In this document: one piece after another, positions 46,570-62,638 of the stretch
Layout: every line of letters starts with the position of its first letter
How positions within the stretch are numbered: the first letter of the stretch is position 1
NCBI RefSeq assembly: GCF_001457695.1
Contig: NZ_LN831025.1
Coordinates: 1,116,001 to 1,180,000 of the forward strand
DNA: 64,000 nucleotides
Direction of reading: 5' to 3'
Origin: Campylobacter jejuni
Lineage (GTDB): Bacteria > Campylobacterota > Campylobacteria > Campylobacterales > Campylobacteraceae
The notes under the pieces: generated by a model
Seen by the model: only the letters and a program-made list of their open reading frames with translations
What the model was told of the DNA's origin: nothing
Databases searched by the model: none
Made by a program: the position numbers and the translations under genes

Positions 46570-48341
46570 TATACACCTTCTTTATTGTGTTTAAATTCAG
46601 GTACAATCTTTAATAAAGCCTCTGAAATATCTTCACATATTTGTAAATTTTCTATCTCTTTATTAAGCCAATTAAGATCAACCTTCTCATTCTTTGCTAC
46701 AAAAATACTCTCATAATGTGTTTTAGCATCATTTTCATCAATCAAAAGCTCTTCATAAAGCTTCTCACCTTTTCTTAAGCCTGTGATTTTAATTTCTAAA
46801 TCATTGCGATTAGAAAGTAAAAGCATTTTTTTAGCTAAATCTATGATTTTCACAGGCTTACCCATATCCAAAACAAAAAGTTCTCCCCCTTTTGCGATAG
46901 CTCCAGCTTGTAAAACAAGTTGCACTGCCTCAGCCACAAGCATAAAATAACGCACTATATCAGGGTGCGTTAAAGTTAAAGGCTCATTATTGGCAATTTG
47001 TGCTTTAAATTTCGGTATCACACTACCACTAGAACCTAAAACATTACCAAAACGCACACAAGCAACTTCAAAATTTTCATCACTCATACTTAAAGTATAA
47101 AGCTCGCAAACTCTCTTAGTGCAACCCATAATATTTGTTGGTCGCACTGCTTTATCTGTACTTATCATCACAAATTTAGCTACTTTGTTTTCTTTAGCAC
47201 TATCGCATAAAATTTTAGTTCCTAAAATATTATTGATTACTGCTGAATGTGGATTTTGTTCGCAAAGAGGCACATGTTTATAAGCGGCTGCATGTAAAAT
47301 AAGATCGGGTTTATAAGTTTTTAATACCTCATCTAAACTTTGCTTATCTAAAATACTCAGTAAAATAGGAGTAATTTTTTCTTTATATAAATTTAAATCA
47401 TCATTGATCTTATAAAGATTATACTCACTATGATCAACCATGATAAGATGCTTAGCACCAAATTTAATACATTGCTTACAAAGTTCACTGCCTATAGTTC
47501 CACCTGCTCCACTTACCAAAACTACCTTGTCTTTTAAAAAAGCCGCCACAGCACTATCATCTAAATCTTTTGGTTTTCTAGCAAGCAAGTCTTCTATACT
47601 GATATCTCTTGCTTCGTTTCTTGTAAAAGAAAATATTTTTACATCGCAAATACCATAAGCTACAAGTTCTTCAAAAAGTTTTTTAAGCTCTTCTTGTTCA
47701 AGTCTTAAAGCAATAATGGCAGTTTTTACCCCTTGTTCTACATAAGATTTTATTTTTTCTTTTTCTTCTACAATAAATTTATCACAATAAGTCCCTATAA
47801 GCTCTTTTCTCGCATCAACTACGCCTACAGGAAAAAGCCCTAAAGAACCTTCTTTTGCACCTTTTAACAAATGCAAAGCCTTAGAAGTTGCCCCTACTAC
47901 AATACAAGGAGTTTCTTCTTCTTTCATTCTAGAAGGTTTAAAATCCACAAGCATTCTTTTGCTAATTCTTAAAGTACCTATAAACATATAAGAAAGAACA
48001 AAATCTATCACAATAGCACTTCTTGGAAAAGGATTAAAAAAATCACTAAAAAAATAAAAAATAAGAAAAAAACAAAACTCAGCTAAAAGCAAAGCGATAA
48101 AAATTTTTCTTGCTTCATTGAGAGAAAAAAATCTCCAAGCTACTTTATAAATTCTAAAAACAAACAAAAATGAAAGTTTTAAAACAAGCAAAATAATAGC
48201 AGAAACCATCATACCATGATAAAAAATACTCGGAATATCTCCACTAAATCTCAAAGAAAAAGCCAGATAAACGCTAAGTAAAATTAAAACAATATCTGAA
48301 GTTAAAAAAAATGCTAATCTTTTGCTTTTATAAAAAATCAT
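46569..48341 (-). CDS. pglF: UDP-GlcNAc C4,6-dehydratase
   Basis: First committed step to diNAcBac: UDP-GlcNAc to UDP-4-keto-6-deoxy-GlcNAc. The 590-residue membrane protein has four N-terminal helices (to about 135), a CoA-binding-like domain and a C-terminal NAD domain with [16 protein letters not shown]. The active-site segment [19 protein letters not shown] carries the catalytic Asp/Lys pair in place of the usual Tyr, as in membrane-type dehydratases. It lies one base after pglE. Confidence 0.97.
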   Translation of the reverse strand: MIFYKSKRLAFFLTSDIVLILLSVYLAFSLRFSGDIPSIFYHGMMVSAIILLVLKLSFLFVFRIYKVAWRFFSLNEARKIFIALLLAEFCFFLIFYFFSDFFNPFPRSAIVIDFVLSYMFIGTLRISKRMLVDFKPSRMKEEETPCIVVGATSKALHLLKGAKEGSLGLFPVGVVDARKELIGTYCDKFIVEEKEKIKSYVEQGVKTAIIALRLEQEELKKLFEELVAYGICDVKIFSFTRNEARDISIEDLLARKPKDLDDSAVAAFLKDKVVLVSGAGGTIGSELCKQCIKFGAKHLIMVDHSEYNLYKINDDLNLYKEKITPILLSILDKQSLDEVLKTYKPDLILHAAAYKHVPLCEQNPHSAVINNILGTKILCDSAKENKVAKFVMISTDKAVRPTNIMGCTKRVCELYTLSMSDENFEVACVRFGNVLGSSGSVIPKFKAQIANNEPLTLTHPDIVRYFMLVAEAVQLVLQAGAIAKGGELFVLDMGKPVKIIDLAKKMLLLSNRNDLEIKITGLRKGEKLYEELLIDENDAKTHYESIFVAKNEKVDLNWLNKEIENLQICEDISEALLKIVPEFKHNKEGV

Positions 48342-48342
48342 T

Positions 48343-49506
<1,164 letters not shown>

Positions 49507-49546
49507 TTATCCTTTGTATAAAACAAAATTTTTATAAATTAACTCT

Positions 49547-49552
49547 ATTTTA
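49547..49552 (-). promoter_or_regulatory. Possible internal pgl promoter before pglE
   Basis: Minus-strand TAAAAT with a preceding GG and a seven-T run upstream, matching the Campylobacter sigma-70 pattern. Start of transcription would be near 49540, 37 bases before pglE. It lies in the gap where some strains carry the small gene wlaJ. Confidence 0.45.
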
Positions 49553-49600
49553 CCTAAAAAAATTTACAAAGAATCAAACAAAAATCTTTTTATAATCATT

Positions 49601-50191
49601 TCATATTTTTCTTTTTGCAGGCACTCCCACAAAAACACCTTTTTCATCTTGACTTTTAACCAAAGTTGCTCCACCACCTAAAATACTATCATCTGCTAAG
49701 CTTAAATTAGGCAAAACACAAGAATTAATCCCTAAAAAACAATTTTTACCAATTTTTACATTACCCGCACATTTAGCTCCCACACTCACATGAGAAAATT
49801 CCCCTATCACACATTCATGCTCAATTACGCTTGAAGTATTTAAAATCACACCTTTTTCTATTTTAGCTTTAGCGTTAATCACTACATAAGGCATGATTAA
49901 AATTCCTGCATTTTCTTCCACGATTGCGCTAGGACTTATAAGTGCACTTTTATGGATAAGATTGACAATTTTAAAGCCATTTTCTGAAATTTTTTGATAA
50001 ATCTTTTTTCGAATTTCATTGTTTCCTATGGCTATAAAAAAATCATATTTAGGTAAGGTGTTTTCAAATTTCATTCCTTTAAAATCATCTAAAAAAATAC
50101 ATTCTTTATAACCCATATTTTTAGCCACATCTTCACAAACAAGCCCATGACCACTAGCACCATAAATATAAATTTTTTCAGTTCTTGCCAT
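49601..50191 (-). CDS. pglD: UDP-amino-sugar acetyltransferase
   Basis: Acetyl-CoA-dependent N-acetylation giving UDP-diNAcBac. About 196 residues: N-terminal Rossmann-like part ([18 protein letters not shown]) and a left-handed beta-helix of hexapeptide repeats. Catalytic base His125 (SSVIEH) and His134 (FSHVS) are present. I start it at MARTEK (50191), overlapping pglC by 14 bases; an earlier start 21 bases upstream is less likely. The C-terminus ends PAKRKI, slightly different from the PAKRM I recall for NCTC 11168. Confidence 0.96.
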   Translation of the reverse strand: MARTEKIYIYGASGHGLVCEDVAKNMGYKECIFLDDFKGMKFENTLPKYDFFIAIGNNEIRKKIYQKISENGFKIVNLIHKSALISPSAIVEENAGILIMPYVVINAKAKIEKGVILNTSSVIEHECVIGEFSHVSVGAKCAGNVKIGKNCFLGINSCVLPNLSLADDSILGGGATLVKSQDEKGVFVGVPAKRKI

Positions 50192-50780
50192 TAAATTTCT
50201 CTGTTGTAACATGGCCTTCTTTGCTTACCCCACTTCGTTTTAAAACCTTTAAAGCTGTTAAAAACATGATTTTTAAATCAAGCAAAAAAGAAATATTTTT
50301 CACATAATACACATCGAGTTCGAATTTTTTCTGCCAAGAAATAGCATTTCTACCATTTACCTGTGCCCACCCTGTTATACCTGGACGCACTTTATGACGC
50401 AATTTTTGCTCTCCATTATAAAGGGATAAATACTCAACCAAAAGAGGTCTAGGCCCCACAAAACTCATATCCCCTTTTAAAACATTAAAAAGTTGCAAAA
50501 GCTCATCCAAACTTAAGCTTCTAACAATTTTTCCAAAGGCTTTCAAACGCAATTCATCGCTCAATAACTCACCCTTTTCATCTCTTTCATCACTCATGGT
50601 TTTAAATTTATAAATTTTAAAAATTTTTTCATCTAACCCGGGACGATTTTGGGTAAAAATCACACCTCCTTGAGTGATTTTTAAAAGTAAAGCAGTGATT
50701 AAAATCACCGGAGAAAAAAGTACTAAAAGCACTAAAGCTAAAATAAAATCAAAAATTCTTTTAAAAACTTTTTCATACAT
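50178..50780 (-). CDS. pglC: Undecaprenyl phosphate diNAcBac-1-phosphate transferase
   Basis: Monotopic phosphoglycosyl transferase that starts the glycan on undecaprenyl phosphate. 200 residues: a re-entrant hydrophobic helix (about 12-33) and a catalytic core with the Asp92-Glu93 dyad in [19 protein letters not shown], then the FVGPRPL and [13 protein letters not shown] motifs. All catalytic residues are present. Overlaps pglA by 8 bases and pglD by 14. Confidence 0.97.
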   Translation of the reverse strand: MYEKVFKRIFDFILALVLLVLFSPVILITALLLKITQGGVIFTQNRPGLDEKIFKIYKFKTMSDERDEKGELLSDELRLKAFGKIVRSLSLDELLQLFNVLKGDMSFVGPRPLLVEYLSLYNGEQKLRHKVRPGITGWAQVNGRNAISWQKKFELDVYYVKNISFLLDLKIMFLTALKVLKRSGVSKEGHVTTEKFNGKN

Positions 50781-51903
50781 TCTTAATTACCCTATCATAA
50801 AGTTTTAAATAACGCTGTGTGATATTATTTTCATCGTATTGTAAAGCATCTTGGGCGGCATTTTTAGCTAAATTTAATCTTAATTTTTCATCTTCTAATA
50901 AAAGTGAAATTTTTTCGCTTAAATCCTTAGCATTTTTTGTTTTTGCCCAAAGTCCATCATAAGCATTAGAAATAGCCTCTACACAACCTTCGCAGTCACT
51001 TACCACTATAGCCTTACCACAAGCTTTTGCCTCCAAAACACTTACAGGAAAGCCTTCTTTATAGCTTGGTAAAACAAAAATATCACAATTTTGCAAAAGC
51101 TCGACTATATCACTTCTAGCACCCAAATAATGCACCACACCCGAGTTTAAAAACTCCAAACTCGCACAAGAAGGATTTTCATCTCTTCCACCAACTAAAA
51201 CAAAATTTGCTTTGTCTTTTAGCATAGTAGCACTTTCATAAAATTCTTTTACACCTTTATGCCATAAAGCTCTTGCTATCATAAGCACAATGGGTTTTTT
51301 ATCTATGTTTAAATTTTTCCAAAAAAGCTCTTTTTTTTCCGATTCTACATAAATAGGAAAAAATTTTTTTAAATTGATACCTACAGATTTTATCACACAA
51401 ATTTTACTTTCCTTAAGTCCTAAATTCCGCATAAACTCAGCATTACTTTCATTGACAAAAATAAATTGGTGTGCAAATTTAAAACTTAATTTATAAAGAT
51501 TATTAATAAAAAAACGCACTAAATTTGCCTTAAAACCTTGATCTATATAAAAAGATCCCAAGCCTTCTACCAAAGCAAAACGATAAGGAATTTTTGCCCA
51601 TTTTGCTGCTAAAATTCCAAAGGTATTGCTTTTGTGTGCCGCACTTTGAATAAGATCAAGATTTAAATTTTTCAAAACCTTAGCAAGATAAAAAAAATTC
51701 TTTAAAACCACAAAAGGATTTAAACTAGCTCTTGAAAGCTCGTAAACAATTACTTTCAAGCCAATATCTCTAAGTTTTTGCGTGTATTCATCTTGTGGCA
51801 CTATAACAAAAACTTCATCTTTTCTATCTTTTAATGCTTTTATAATAGGCATTCTAAAATGATAAATACTTGCTCCTGCATGTGATAAAAATCCTATTCT
51901 CAT
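50773..51903 (-). CDS. pglA: GalNAc transferase adding the first GalNAc
   Basis: GT4 glycosyltransferase that adds alpha-1,3-GalNAc to undecaprenyl-diphosphate-diNAcBac at the cytoplasmic face. 376 residues from [10 protein letters not shown]; the C-terminal GT-B motif is [20 protein letters not shown] (E-x7-E). I take the second of two in-frame ATGs (51903) as start. It lies 9 bases after pglB. Confidence 0.96.
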   Translation of the reverse strand: MRIGFLSHAGASIYHFRMPIIKALKDRKDEVFVIVPQDEYTQKLRDIGLKVIVYELSRASLNPFVVLKNFFYLAKVLKNLNLDLIQSAAHKSNTFGILAAKWAKIPYRFALVEGLGSFYIDQGFKANLVRFFINNLYKLSFKFAHQFIFVNESNAEFMRNLGLKESKICVIKSVGINLKKFFPIYVESEKKELFWKNLNIDKKPIVLMIARALWHKGVKEFYESATMLKDKANFVLVGGRDENPSCASLEFLNSGVVHYLGARSDIVELLQNCDIFVLPSYKEGFPVSVLEAKACGKAIVVSDCEGCVEAISNAYDGLWAKTKNAKDLSEKISLLLEDEKLRLNLAKNAAQDALQYDENNITQRYLKLYDRVIKNV

Positions 51904-51912
51904 TTTCAACCC

Positions 51913-54054
51913 TTAAATTTTAAGTTTAAAAACCTTAGCATCTCTAGAATTAATCACTAAGTCAAATAAATTCTTATCATAATTTCCTAAAAAAAACATT
52001 TGCACATAAGCACTATTAAACATGGTTTTATCCATTAAAATAAATTGTGCGTAAGGAATAGCACTATCCTTTAAATAAAAAATATAAAACTGAGCCTTAT
52101 CATCGATTGGAGTGATTTTGTATTCACCTTGTTTAATAGAATTAATCTCTACGATACTATTTACAGAAACCACATTATCGCCTATTTTAAAACTTCTAAA
52201 ATCATCGCTTAAAACCACTCCGTTGCTAAGATAAATTTCTCCATTTTTAACATCAAGTGGATAAGCTGTGCTAAAGGTAAAAGGTTTATCCAAAACTCCT
52301 GTATCTAAATTAATAAAAGAAAAACTAGCCACCGTAGAAAAAATCAAAGACATTCTAGCGGGCATATAAAGATAAATATCACGAGTTTTTGGCGTATCGA
52401 TTTTAAAATCAGGTTTTGATAATGAAGCTAGAAACAAATCCACATTGCTTTGATTATAATCTTTCATCATGGCTTGTAAAATGTCTGTTTTTAAAATATC
52501 ATTTTGCGGAGCATAAAAGCTTTTTTCTGTATATTCTACACTAAGTCTTGCCATATTAGCTGCAGCTTGTTCATCTTTGCTTAAAGCAAAAGAAGGGAAA
52601 AAATTATCCTTACCTAAATGCTTTCCACCATCTACTAAAGTTTTCACATCGCTATAATAACGCACAGGATAACCATAATCCCACCAAGTTACCACATAAT
52701 CTTCTCTATTGGCTATATTTTTTAATTGATTTAATAATGATGCTTCATTTTGAGAAAAAACTGTTGGCGCTTTATAGTTGTAAATATGGATAAATACTGG
52801 AGTTAAATTCAAAACAGTTGTAAAAACAATACAAATATTTGAAGTTAATTGGCTATATTTTTTAACCAATATAGCCTTAAACTCGCTCAATAAAAAACCA
52901 AATCCTAAAGCCATTACAGGTACAGAATAAATGGTAAATCTAAGCCCCCCTTTTAAGGCTAAAAACCCAAGCACCAATATAGGTAAAGCTATAATCATAC
53001 TTTTATGTTTTCTCAAAAGCCATACAAAACCAAACAAAGAAAACAAAAAAACAATTTCACTACCACTAATTCTTCGCATAAATTCGCTAAGATCTACATT
53101 TTCAACTTCTTGTATGGTTTGATTGACATTAAAATACATAAAACCCTGTGTTAAATTCGCACTTTCATCACTTCTAAAAATATAAAATTTAAGCTGATAA
53201 AGTATAGGATCAACCCCACCACTTAAAATCAAAAATATCAAGGTTACACTACCTAAAATTCCTATAATCATAAAATTTAAGCGTTTTTGCTCTAAGGCGA
53301 ATAAAGCAAAAAGTATTACTATAATGGCACTTTGATAAAACCATGCTATATTTGAAAGAGTAAGAGAAGACAAAATCACAGCTATATAAAAAATCTTTTC
53401 TTTTCTATGAAAAATAAGTGTATAAATTAAAAAAAGTCCAATTAAAGCTACATTTAAAGTATAACTTGAAGGATACCACCAAAGATAAATTCCTATAAAT
53501 AACGGCAAGGCAATCAATGAAAAAAAGTCTTTTTTTAAAATCATTCTTACCATAAAAAATAAAATAAACATAGGTAAAACAATTACCAGCATATCCGTAT
53601 CATAATACCCGCTCATAGTGCGATTATAATAACTGTTTGCTATACTTGCTAAAAGAGCAGCTACAAAGCCCATTAAAGGACGTTTGTATTCATTAGCTAG
53701 CAAAATAATAGGAATCACCACCAAAGAAGATAAAAAAGTACTCATATATAAAATGATACTTTCAAAAGAAAAAGGTGTGATTTTATAAAGCCAATAAGTA
53801 AGCGTAGATAAAGAAGATCCATAGTAACTCAAATCATTAGGCTGATGAAAACCTGCTATCATATCTCTTGCACCCTCAGCAAAAGCATAGCCATCATTTG
53901 AAATGATCATTAATTGATTATTGAAAAAATACTCATTAAACTCACTTGCCCACCAAACCCAATAAAACCTGCAAAATACACTAAAAACATAAGCTAATAT
54001 AATCATCGCAAACAAAACTAAATAAGGGTTTTTTAAATACTCTTTTTTCAACAT
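51913..54054 (-). CDS. pglB: Oligosaccharyltransferase PglB
   Basis: Transfers the heptasaccharide en bloc from undecaprenyl diphosphate to Asn in D/E-x-N-x-S/T of periplasmic proteins. 713 residues: 13 membrane helices with the DxD-type motif and SANLTQG external loop EL5, then a periplasmic domain with WWDYG at about 457-461 and a MMKDYNQSNVD segment whose Asn (N534 in the reference) sits in a DYNQS sequon, so the enzyme can be its own substrate. A six-C run at 52945-52950 on the + strand is too short to be phase variable. Confidence 0.98.
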   Translation of the reverse strand: MLKKEYLKNPYLVLFAMIILAYVFSVFCRFYWVWWASEFNEYFFNNQLMIISNDGYAFAEGARDMIAGFHQPNDLSYYGSSLSTLTYWLYKITPFSFESIILYMSTFLSSLVVIPIILLANEYKRPLMGFVAALLASIANSYYNRTMSGYYDTDMLVIVLPMFILFFMVRMILKKDFFSLIALPLFIGIYLWWYPSSYTLNVALIGLFLIYTLIFHRKEKIFYIAVILSSLTLSNIAWFYQSAIIVILFALFALEQKRLNFMIIGILGSVTLIFLILSGGVDPILYQLKFYIFRSDESANLTQGFMYFNVNQTIQEVENVDLSEFMRRISGSEIVFLFSLFGFVWLLRKHKSMIIALPILVLGFLALKGGLRFTIYSVPVMALGFGFLLSEFKAILVKKYSQLTSNICIVFTTVLNLTPVFIHIYNYKAPTVFSQNEASLLNQLKNIANREDYVVTWWDYGYPVRYYSDVKTLVDGGKHLGKDNFFPSFALSKDEQAAANMARLSVEYTEKSFYAPQNDILKTDILQAMMKDYNQSNVDLFLASLSKPDFKIDTPKTRDIYLYMPARMSLIFSTVASFSFINLDTGVLDKPFTFSTAYPLDVKNGEIYLSNGVVLSDDFRSFKIGDNVVSVNSIVEINSIKQGEYKITPIDDKAQFYIFYLKDSAIPYAQFILMDKTMFNSAYVQMFFLGNYDKNLFDLVINSRDAKVFKLKI

Positions 54055-54057
54055 CTT

Positions 54058-55155
54058 TTATCCTAATAAATATTTCAAAGCATCGCGTGCAATTTTTACT
54101 TTATCAAAGGCCTTAGCCCTAGTTTTAGCCTTATTTTTATACGCTTTTCTTAATTTATCGTCTTCAAGCATAGTCTTTAAACCCTGAAACATGGAGTTTT
54201 CATTATCTACTTCTACTAAAAGTCCAAATTCATCATCGCCAAAAAGCTCTCTTGCACCACTTTTATGATCAGTGCAAACCACCGCACAAGAACAAGCTAA
54301 GCTTTCAATTAAAACATTTGAAAAGCCTTCAAATACAGAAGCAAAAGCAAAAAATTCGCATTTAGCCATGTATTTATAAGGATTATTATCAAATCCTAAA
54401 AGCAAAACCTTTTCTTCTAAATTTAACTCTTTAATCAAAGCTAAAAGCTCATCTTTAAGCACACCTTCACCTAAAATCACAAGCTTTAAATCTATTTTCA
54501 ATCTCGCATAAGCACGAATTAACAAAGCATGATTTTTACCTTTATCAAGCCTGCCTACACTTAAAATAAATTTATCTTTTAAAGCTATGTCTTCAAGGGC
54601 TTTTTGCCCTATGTTTTCTAAATCGATGGCATTGTATAAAATTTCACATTTTTTTGGATTTATACTAAAATTTTGCACCAAATCTTCTAAATTTCCCTTA
54701 GAATTAGGCAAGATTAAATCAGCTTTTGGGTAAAGCAAAGAAATTAAAAATTTATTTACCAAAGAATTAAAATTATTTTTCATATACATCACACTTGGCG
54801 TAGTGCATTCATTGATCACAAGGCGAGTTTTGTTTCCAAACATTCTTGCCATTAAAGCTATATAATTAGGTCGATTTAAAAAAACAAATTCTGTATCAAT
54901 ACCTAAATTTCTGCAAAGTTTTTTGTATTTTAAAGCCAAAAAAGGTAGTTTTAAAAATTTCAAAATAGGATTTTCACTAGGTTTTGAACATTCTAAAAAA
55001 TGAATTTGACACTCTGGAATTTCATAAGAAATTTTATCATTCATCAAGATCAAATGCACTTCAAATTTCAAACTTAAAATAGGCAATAAAGTCGCCACAA
55101 CTCTTTCAGCACCACCACTTCCTAAAGAATAAATAAAAATGCCTAATTTTTGCAT
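54058..55155 (-). CDS. pglJ: GalNAc transferase adding the second GalNAc
   Basis: GT4 transferase (365 residues) extending the trisaccharide intermediate with alpha-1,4-GalNAc. N-terminus GIFIYSLGSGGAERVVATL is the donor-fold start shared with PglH, and the C-terminal motif is VFEGFSNVLIESLACSCAVV. Three bases before pglB, and overlaps pglI by 13 bases. Confidence 0.95.
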   Translation of the reverse strand: MQKLGIFIYSLGSGGAERVVATLLPILSLKFEVHLILMNDKISYEIPECQIHFLECSKPSENPILKFLKLPFLALKYKKLCRNLGIDTEFVFLNRPNYIALMARMFGNKTRLVINECTTPSVMYMKNNFNSLVNKFLISLLYPKADLILPNSKGNLEDLVQNFSINPKKCEILYNAIDLENIGQKALEDIALKDKFILSVGRLDKGKNHALLIRAYARLKIDLKLVILGEGVLKDELLALIKELNLEEKVLLLGFDNNPYKYMAKCEFFAFASVFEGFSNVLIESLACSCAVVCTDHKSGARELFGDDEFGLLVEVDNENSMFQGLKTMLEDDKLRKAYKNKAKTRAKAFDKVKIARDALKYLLG

Positions 55156-56064
55156 AAAGCCACCCGAATTTTTGATAATTTTTCAATCATATTATTTGGA
55201 ATTATACTTAAAATGAGTAATATCAAAGCAGGAGCGTTGATTTTTATACTTAGGCTTTTAAACAAACATTTGTAAAGGGCTTTATAATTTTTTGCAAGTT
55301 TTGCATAATAAGCTGCCATTTTATAATAACTCGCACAAGTTTTTTTATAATCTTTATCCTTACTCATTCTAAGTTCATTTTCTAAATTTTTAGCAAGCTC
55401 TAAATATCCCAAATACACCCTATAAGCATTTTTACTCGCCCCTAAAGTCACGCTATCTTGCCTAAAAATTCTATAAATCCTAAAAGCCTTATGGATATAA
55501 AAACTTTTTTCCTTGTATAAATTTACCCAAAGCGTGGCTTCATTGCCATAAAATTCTTCATTAAAACGCTTATTTTCAAGTAGGGATTTTTTAAAAACAG
55601 AAAAAAACTCTCCGCTAAATTTAGCCATTAAAAAATCTTTTTTAGAAATTTCACTATCTTTTTCCAAGCCCTTGCCGCTAAATTCCTTGCTTAAATTTCC
55701 TTCTTTTTCTATCAAACAATTTCCAAAAACATGAGCATAACCCTCATTTGCTTTTTGCATCAAGGTACTTAAAGCCCCAGATAAAAGCTCATCATCATCA
55801 TCTAAAAAAGTTACAAACTCGCCACTTGCTTGATCTAAGCCATTGTTTTTATTGCCATTTGGACCTTGTTTGTAATTTTGATTTAAAAAATACTTAATGC
55901 GATCATCATCTTTTTGTAAATTTTGCACCACACTTTTAGTATCATCGCTAGAATTATCATCGCTTACAATAATTTCTAAATCTTTAAAATCTTGATTTTG
56001 TATGCTTTTAATAGCCTTTTCTAACAAAACTTGACGATTAAAAGTTGGTACTATAACAGAAAGT

Positions 56065-56072
<8 letters not shown>
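55143..56072 (-). CDS. pglI: Branching glucosyltransferase
   Basis: GT2 (GT-A) transferase that adds the single beta-1,3-glucose branch to the growing N-glycan. 309 residues: LSVIVPTFNRQVLLEKAIKS start, donor-binding DDNSSDDT and FVTFLDDDDELL (DxD-type metal site). A C-terminal hydrophobic stretch (about 275-295) may anchor it to the membrane. It overlaps pglH by 8 bases. Confidence 0.95.
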
Positions 56073-59815
<3,743 letters not shown>

Positions 59816-59872
59816 CATCATTCCTTTTTTTAAAAATGTCAAAAATAAATTTTAATATATTTTCTTAAATAC

Positions 59873-60667
59873 TTAAGATCGAACTTTTGAAATTTCACTC
59901 TCACAAGCTTTTGCAAAAACTTCTGTATAAGAACGATCTGATTTTTTTGAACGCAAAAAATCTCTCATATAAGAAAGAAAATCAACATAATCTTCTTCAC
60001 TAACATTAGCTTTAATAAGTTCATATTTTAAAAAAAGCATATAGGTGTTTAAAACATCACTTTCACAATATTCGTGGATTTTTTCAAGTTCATTTTCATA
60101 AAAAAGTTTCATCACCTCATCGCCATGCACATCATATTTTCCTGGCAAACCCACCATAGAGCAAAGTGTATCAAGCTTTATTCCACGCCCATTAGATCCT
60201 AAGGATTCCAACAAATCGCAATGTTTTAATTCTGAAAATCTTGTTTTATAATTATTCCATTTATCGCTTTGAGTATCCAAATAAGTTGCTGCTTTTAAAT
60301 TGTATTTTAAAGCCCTTAAAACAAGAACAGGCATATCGAAATTTTTACCATTAAAGCTGACTAATTTTGGCTCATAATTTTCTATAAAATTGAAAAAATT
60401 CTCAATCATTTCTTTTTCATTTTGCCCATCAATTTTATTTACTTTGATAAATTTTCCAAAATTATCACTTAAAACCGCACAAATACTGATGATTTTATGA
60501 TAAGGCAAAGGCAAAAACTCACTCCCGCTTTGTTCTTTTTGCCACTGAAGTGCTTTTAAACTTACCTCCAAATCACTTCCTTCAAAACCTAAAGTTTTAC
60601 GGATAAGCTCAACATCTGGCACACTCTCACAATCAAAAACACAAATATAACCTTCATTTTTTGCCAT
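59873..60667 (-). CDS. DEDDy 3'-5' exonuclease (PolB-exonuclease-like)
   Basis: About 264 residues. DnaQ-superfamily exonuclease motifs: Exo I CVFDCESVPD (DxE), Exo II VSFNGKNFDMPVL, Exo III EYCESDVLNTYML (Y-x3-D). No polymerase domain follows. It belongs to the predicted stand-alone PolB-like exonuclease family; its substrate is unknown. I start it at MAKNEGYICV (60667), with AAAAGG upstream, instead of an in-frame start 36 bases earlier. It is divergent from waaC and lies 57 bases before gne, so it may share the pgl transcript. Confidence 0.82.
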   Translation of the reverse strand: MAKNEGYICVFDCESVPDVELIRKTLGFEGSDLEVSLKALQWQKEQSGSEFLPLPYHKIISICAVLSDNFGKFIKVNKIDGQNEKEMIENFFNFIENYEPKLVSFNGKNFDMPVLVLRALKYNLKAATYLDTQSDKWNNYKTRFSELKHCDLLESLGSNGRGIKLDTLCSMVGLPGKYDVHGDEVMKLFYENELEKIHEYCESDVLNTYMLFLKYELIKANVSEEDYVDFLSYMRDFLRSKKSDRSYTEVFAKACESEISKVRS

Positions 60668-60732
60668 TTTTAACCTTTTTTTAAATAATTTCGCTAAAAT
60701 CATAGCAAAAATTTTAAAATATTAGGCTTTTA

Positions 60733-61761
60733 ATGAAAATAGCAATTGTTCGTTTATCAGCACTTGGTGATATTATCCAAAGTGCCGTGGTTTTGCAATT
60801 TATCAAAAATTTTAAAAAAGATATAGAAATTCATTGGTTTGTAGATGAAAAATTTGAAGGCATACTTAAAAACCATCCTTTAATAAACAAACTCTATGCC
60901 CTGCCCTTAAAAGACAAAAAAATTTTGAAAAGCCTAAAAATTCTTCTTAAAGCAAAAAAAAACAACTATAATGCAGTAATAGATCTACAAGGGCTTATAA
61001 AATCTGCTATTATAAGTCGAATTTTAAGTAGAAATAATTTTGGTTTTGATAAAAATAGCCTTAAAGAAAGTTTTGCTCATAATTTTTACAACCAAAAACT
61101 TGAGTTAGATTACAATGAAAATGTATTTGTAAGATACTTAAGTCTTACCTCCTTTATGTTAAATACTGATTTTAATGTCAAAAATTTAGCCTTTAAACAA
61201 GATGTTTTCAATGTAGATGAAAATTTAAAACAACTCTTAAACAATAAACTCAAGCTCGGTAAAAACGAAAAAAACATACTTATACATGTGGGTTCAAGTG
61301 TAGAAAATAAAATCTACCCTAAAACCAAACTTGCTATACTTTGCAAACTTTTAATCAATGAATTTCAACAAGCAAAAATTTGGCTCGCTTGGGGAAATGT
61401 AAAAGAATATGAATTTGCCAAAGAGGTTTTAAATCTTAGTGGTATTGATGAAACACATATAGAATTAGCGCCAAAATTTAGCCTTGAAGAGTTAATGGCT
61501 TTTACAAAAATGGTGGATCTTATCATAGGAAATGATAGTGGTCCAACACATTTAGCTTTTGCTTTAAACAAAGCATCTATTACGATTTTTGGTGCAACAC
61601 CAAGCTACCGCAATGCTTTTCAAACCCATATCAATAAAATCATTGATGCAGGTAAAAAAATCCAAAATGCCAAGCATATCGATAAAAGTGATTTTTGTAT
61701 CACGCGTATAGAAGAAGGAGATATCTTCAAACTTGCCAAAGGCTTACTTAATGAAAAATAG
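60733..61761 (+). CDS. waaC: LOS heptosyltransferase I
   Basis: Adds the first heptose to Kdo of the lipooligosaccharide inner core. 342-residue GT9 enzyme: start KIAIVRLSALGDIIQS, typical of WaaC/WaaF, and C-terminal LIIGNDSGPTHLAFALN with the conserved D-S/T-G-x-x-H donor motif. It opens the LOS locus. A 65-base gap separates it from the divergent exonuclease gene; two TAAAAT boxes at 60695-60700 and 60715-60720 may serve as -10. Confidence 0.96.
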   Translation: MKIAIVRLSALGDIIQSAVVLQFIKNFKKDIEIHWFVDEKFEGILKNHPLINKLYALPLKDKKILKSLKILLKAKKNNYNAVIDLQGLIKSAIISRILSRNNFGFDKNSLKESFAHNFYNQKLELDYNENVFVRYLSLTSFMLNTDFNVKNLAFKQDVFNVDENLKQLLNNKLKLGKNEKNILIHVGSSVENKIYPKTKLAILCKLLINEFQQAKIWLAWGNVKEYEFAKEVLNLSGIDETHIELAPKFSLEELMAFTKMVDLIIGNDSGPTHLAFALNKASITIFGATPSYRNAFQTHINKIIDAGKKIQNAKHIDKSDFCITRIEEGDIFKLAKGLLNEK

Positions 61762-62638
61762 CGATAGAATATATCTTAGTCTTTATTATATTTTGAAATT
61801 TTTTGTTACTTTTATGCCTGAGTGTATCTTGCATTTTTTAGCTTTGATTGTAGCAAGAATCACTTTTTATCTTAACAAAAAACATCGCAAAATCATCGAT
61901 ACAAATTTGCAAATCTGCTTCCCTCAATACACTCAAAAAGAACGAGATAAATTGTCTTTGAAAATTTATGAAAATTTTGCTCAATTTGGAATTGATTGTT
62001 TGCAAAATCAAAACACCACCAAGGAAAAAATTCTCAATAAAGTAAATTTTATCAATGAAAATTTTCTTACAGACGCTCTAGCTTTAAAGCGTCCTATTAT
62101 CTTCACAACTGCACACTATGGAAACTGGGAAATTTTAAGCCTTGCTTATGCAGCTAAATATGGTGCGATCTCCATAGTGGGAAAAAAGTTAAAAAGTGAA
62201 GTTATGTATGAAATTTTAAGCCAAAGTCGCACCCAATTTGACATAGAACTTATCGACAAAAAAGGCGGTATAAGACAAATGCTAAGTGCTCTAAAAAAAG
62301 AGCGAGCTTTGGGAATTTTAACCGATCAAGACTGCGTAGAAAACGAAAGCGTAAGATTAAAATTTTTTAACAAAGAAGTGAATTATCAAATGGGAGCAAG
62401 CCTTATCGCACAAAGAAGCAATGCTTTGATCATCCCTGTTTATGCCTATAAAGAAGATGGTAAATTTTGCATAGAGTTTTTTAAAGCAAAAGATTCTCAA
62501 AATGCAAGTTTAGAAGAACTGACACTTTATCAAGCACAAAGTTGCGAAGAAATGATTAAAAAAAGACCTTGGGAATACTTTTTTTTCCATAGACGCTTTG
62601 CAAGTTATAATGAGGAAATTTACAAGGATGCAAAATGA
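61751..62638 (+). CDS. htrB: Lipid A biosynthesis lauroyl/myristoyl acyltransferase
   Basis: Adds a secondary acyl chain to lipid A (htrB/waaM). 295 residues from MKNSDRIYL: one N-terminal membrane helix, then the acyltransferase motif TAHYGNWEIL (H-x4-E/D) and GILTDQDCVENESV in place of the usual RxGG-like second motif. I use the ATG at 61751, with AAAGG 9 bases upstream and an 11-base overlap with waaC, over an earlier in-frame start. ATGA overlap with the next gene. Confidence 0.93.
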   Translation: MKNSDRIYLSLYYILKFFVTFMPECILHFLALIVARITFYLNKKHRKIIDTNLQICFPQYTQKERDKLSLKIYENFAQFGIDCLQNQNTTKEKILNKVNFINENFLTDALALKRPIIFTTAHYGNWEILSLAYAAKYGAISIVGKKLKSEVMYEILSQSRTQFDIELIDKKGGIRQMLSALKKERALGILTDQDCVENESVRLKFFNKEVNYQMGASLIAQRSNALIIPVYAYKEDGKFCIEFFKAKDSQNASLEELTLYQAQSCEEMIKKRPWEYFFFHRRFASYNEEIYKDAK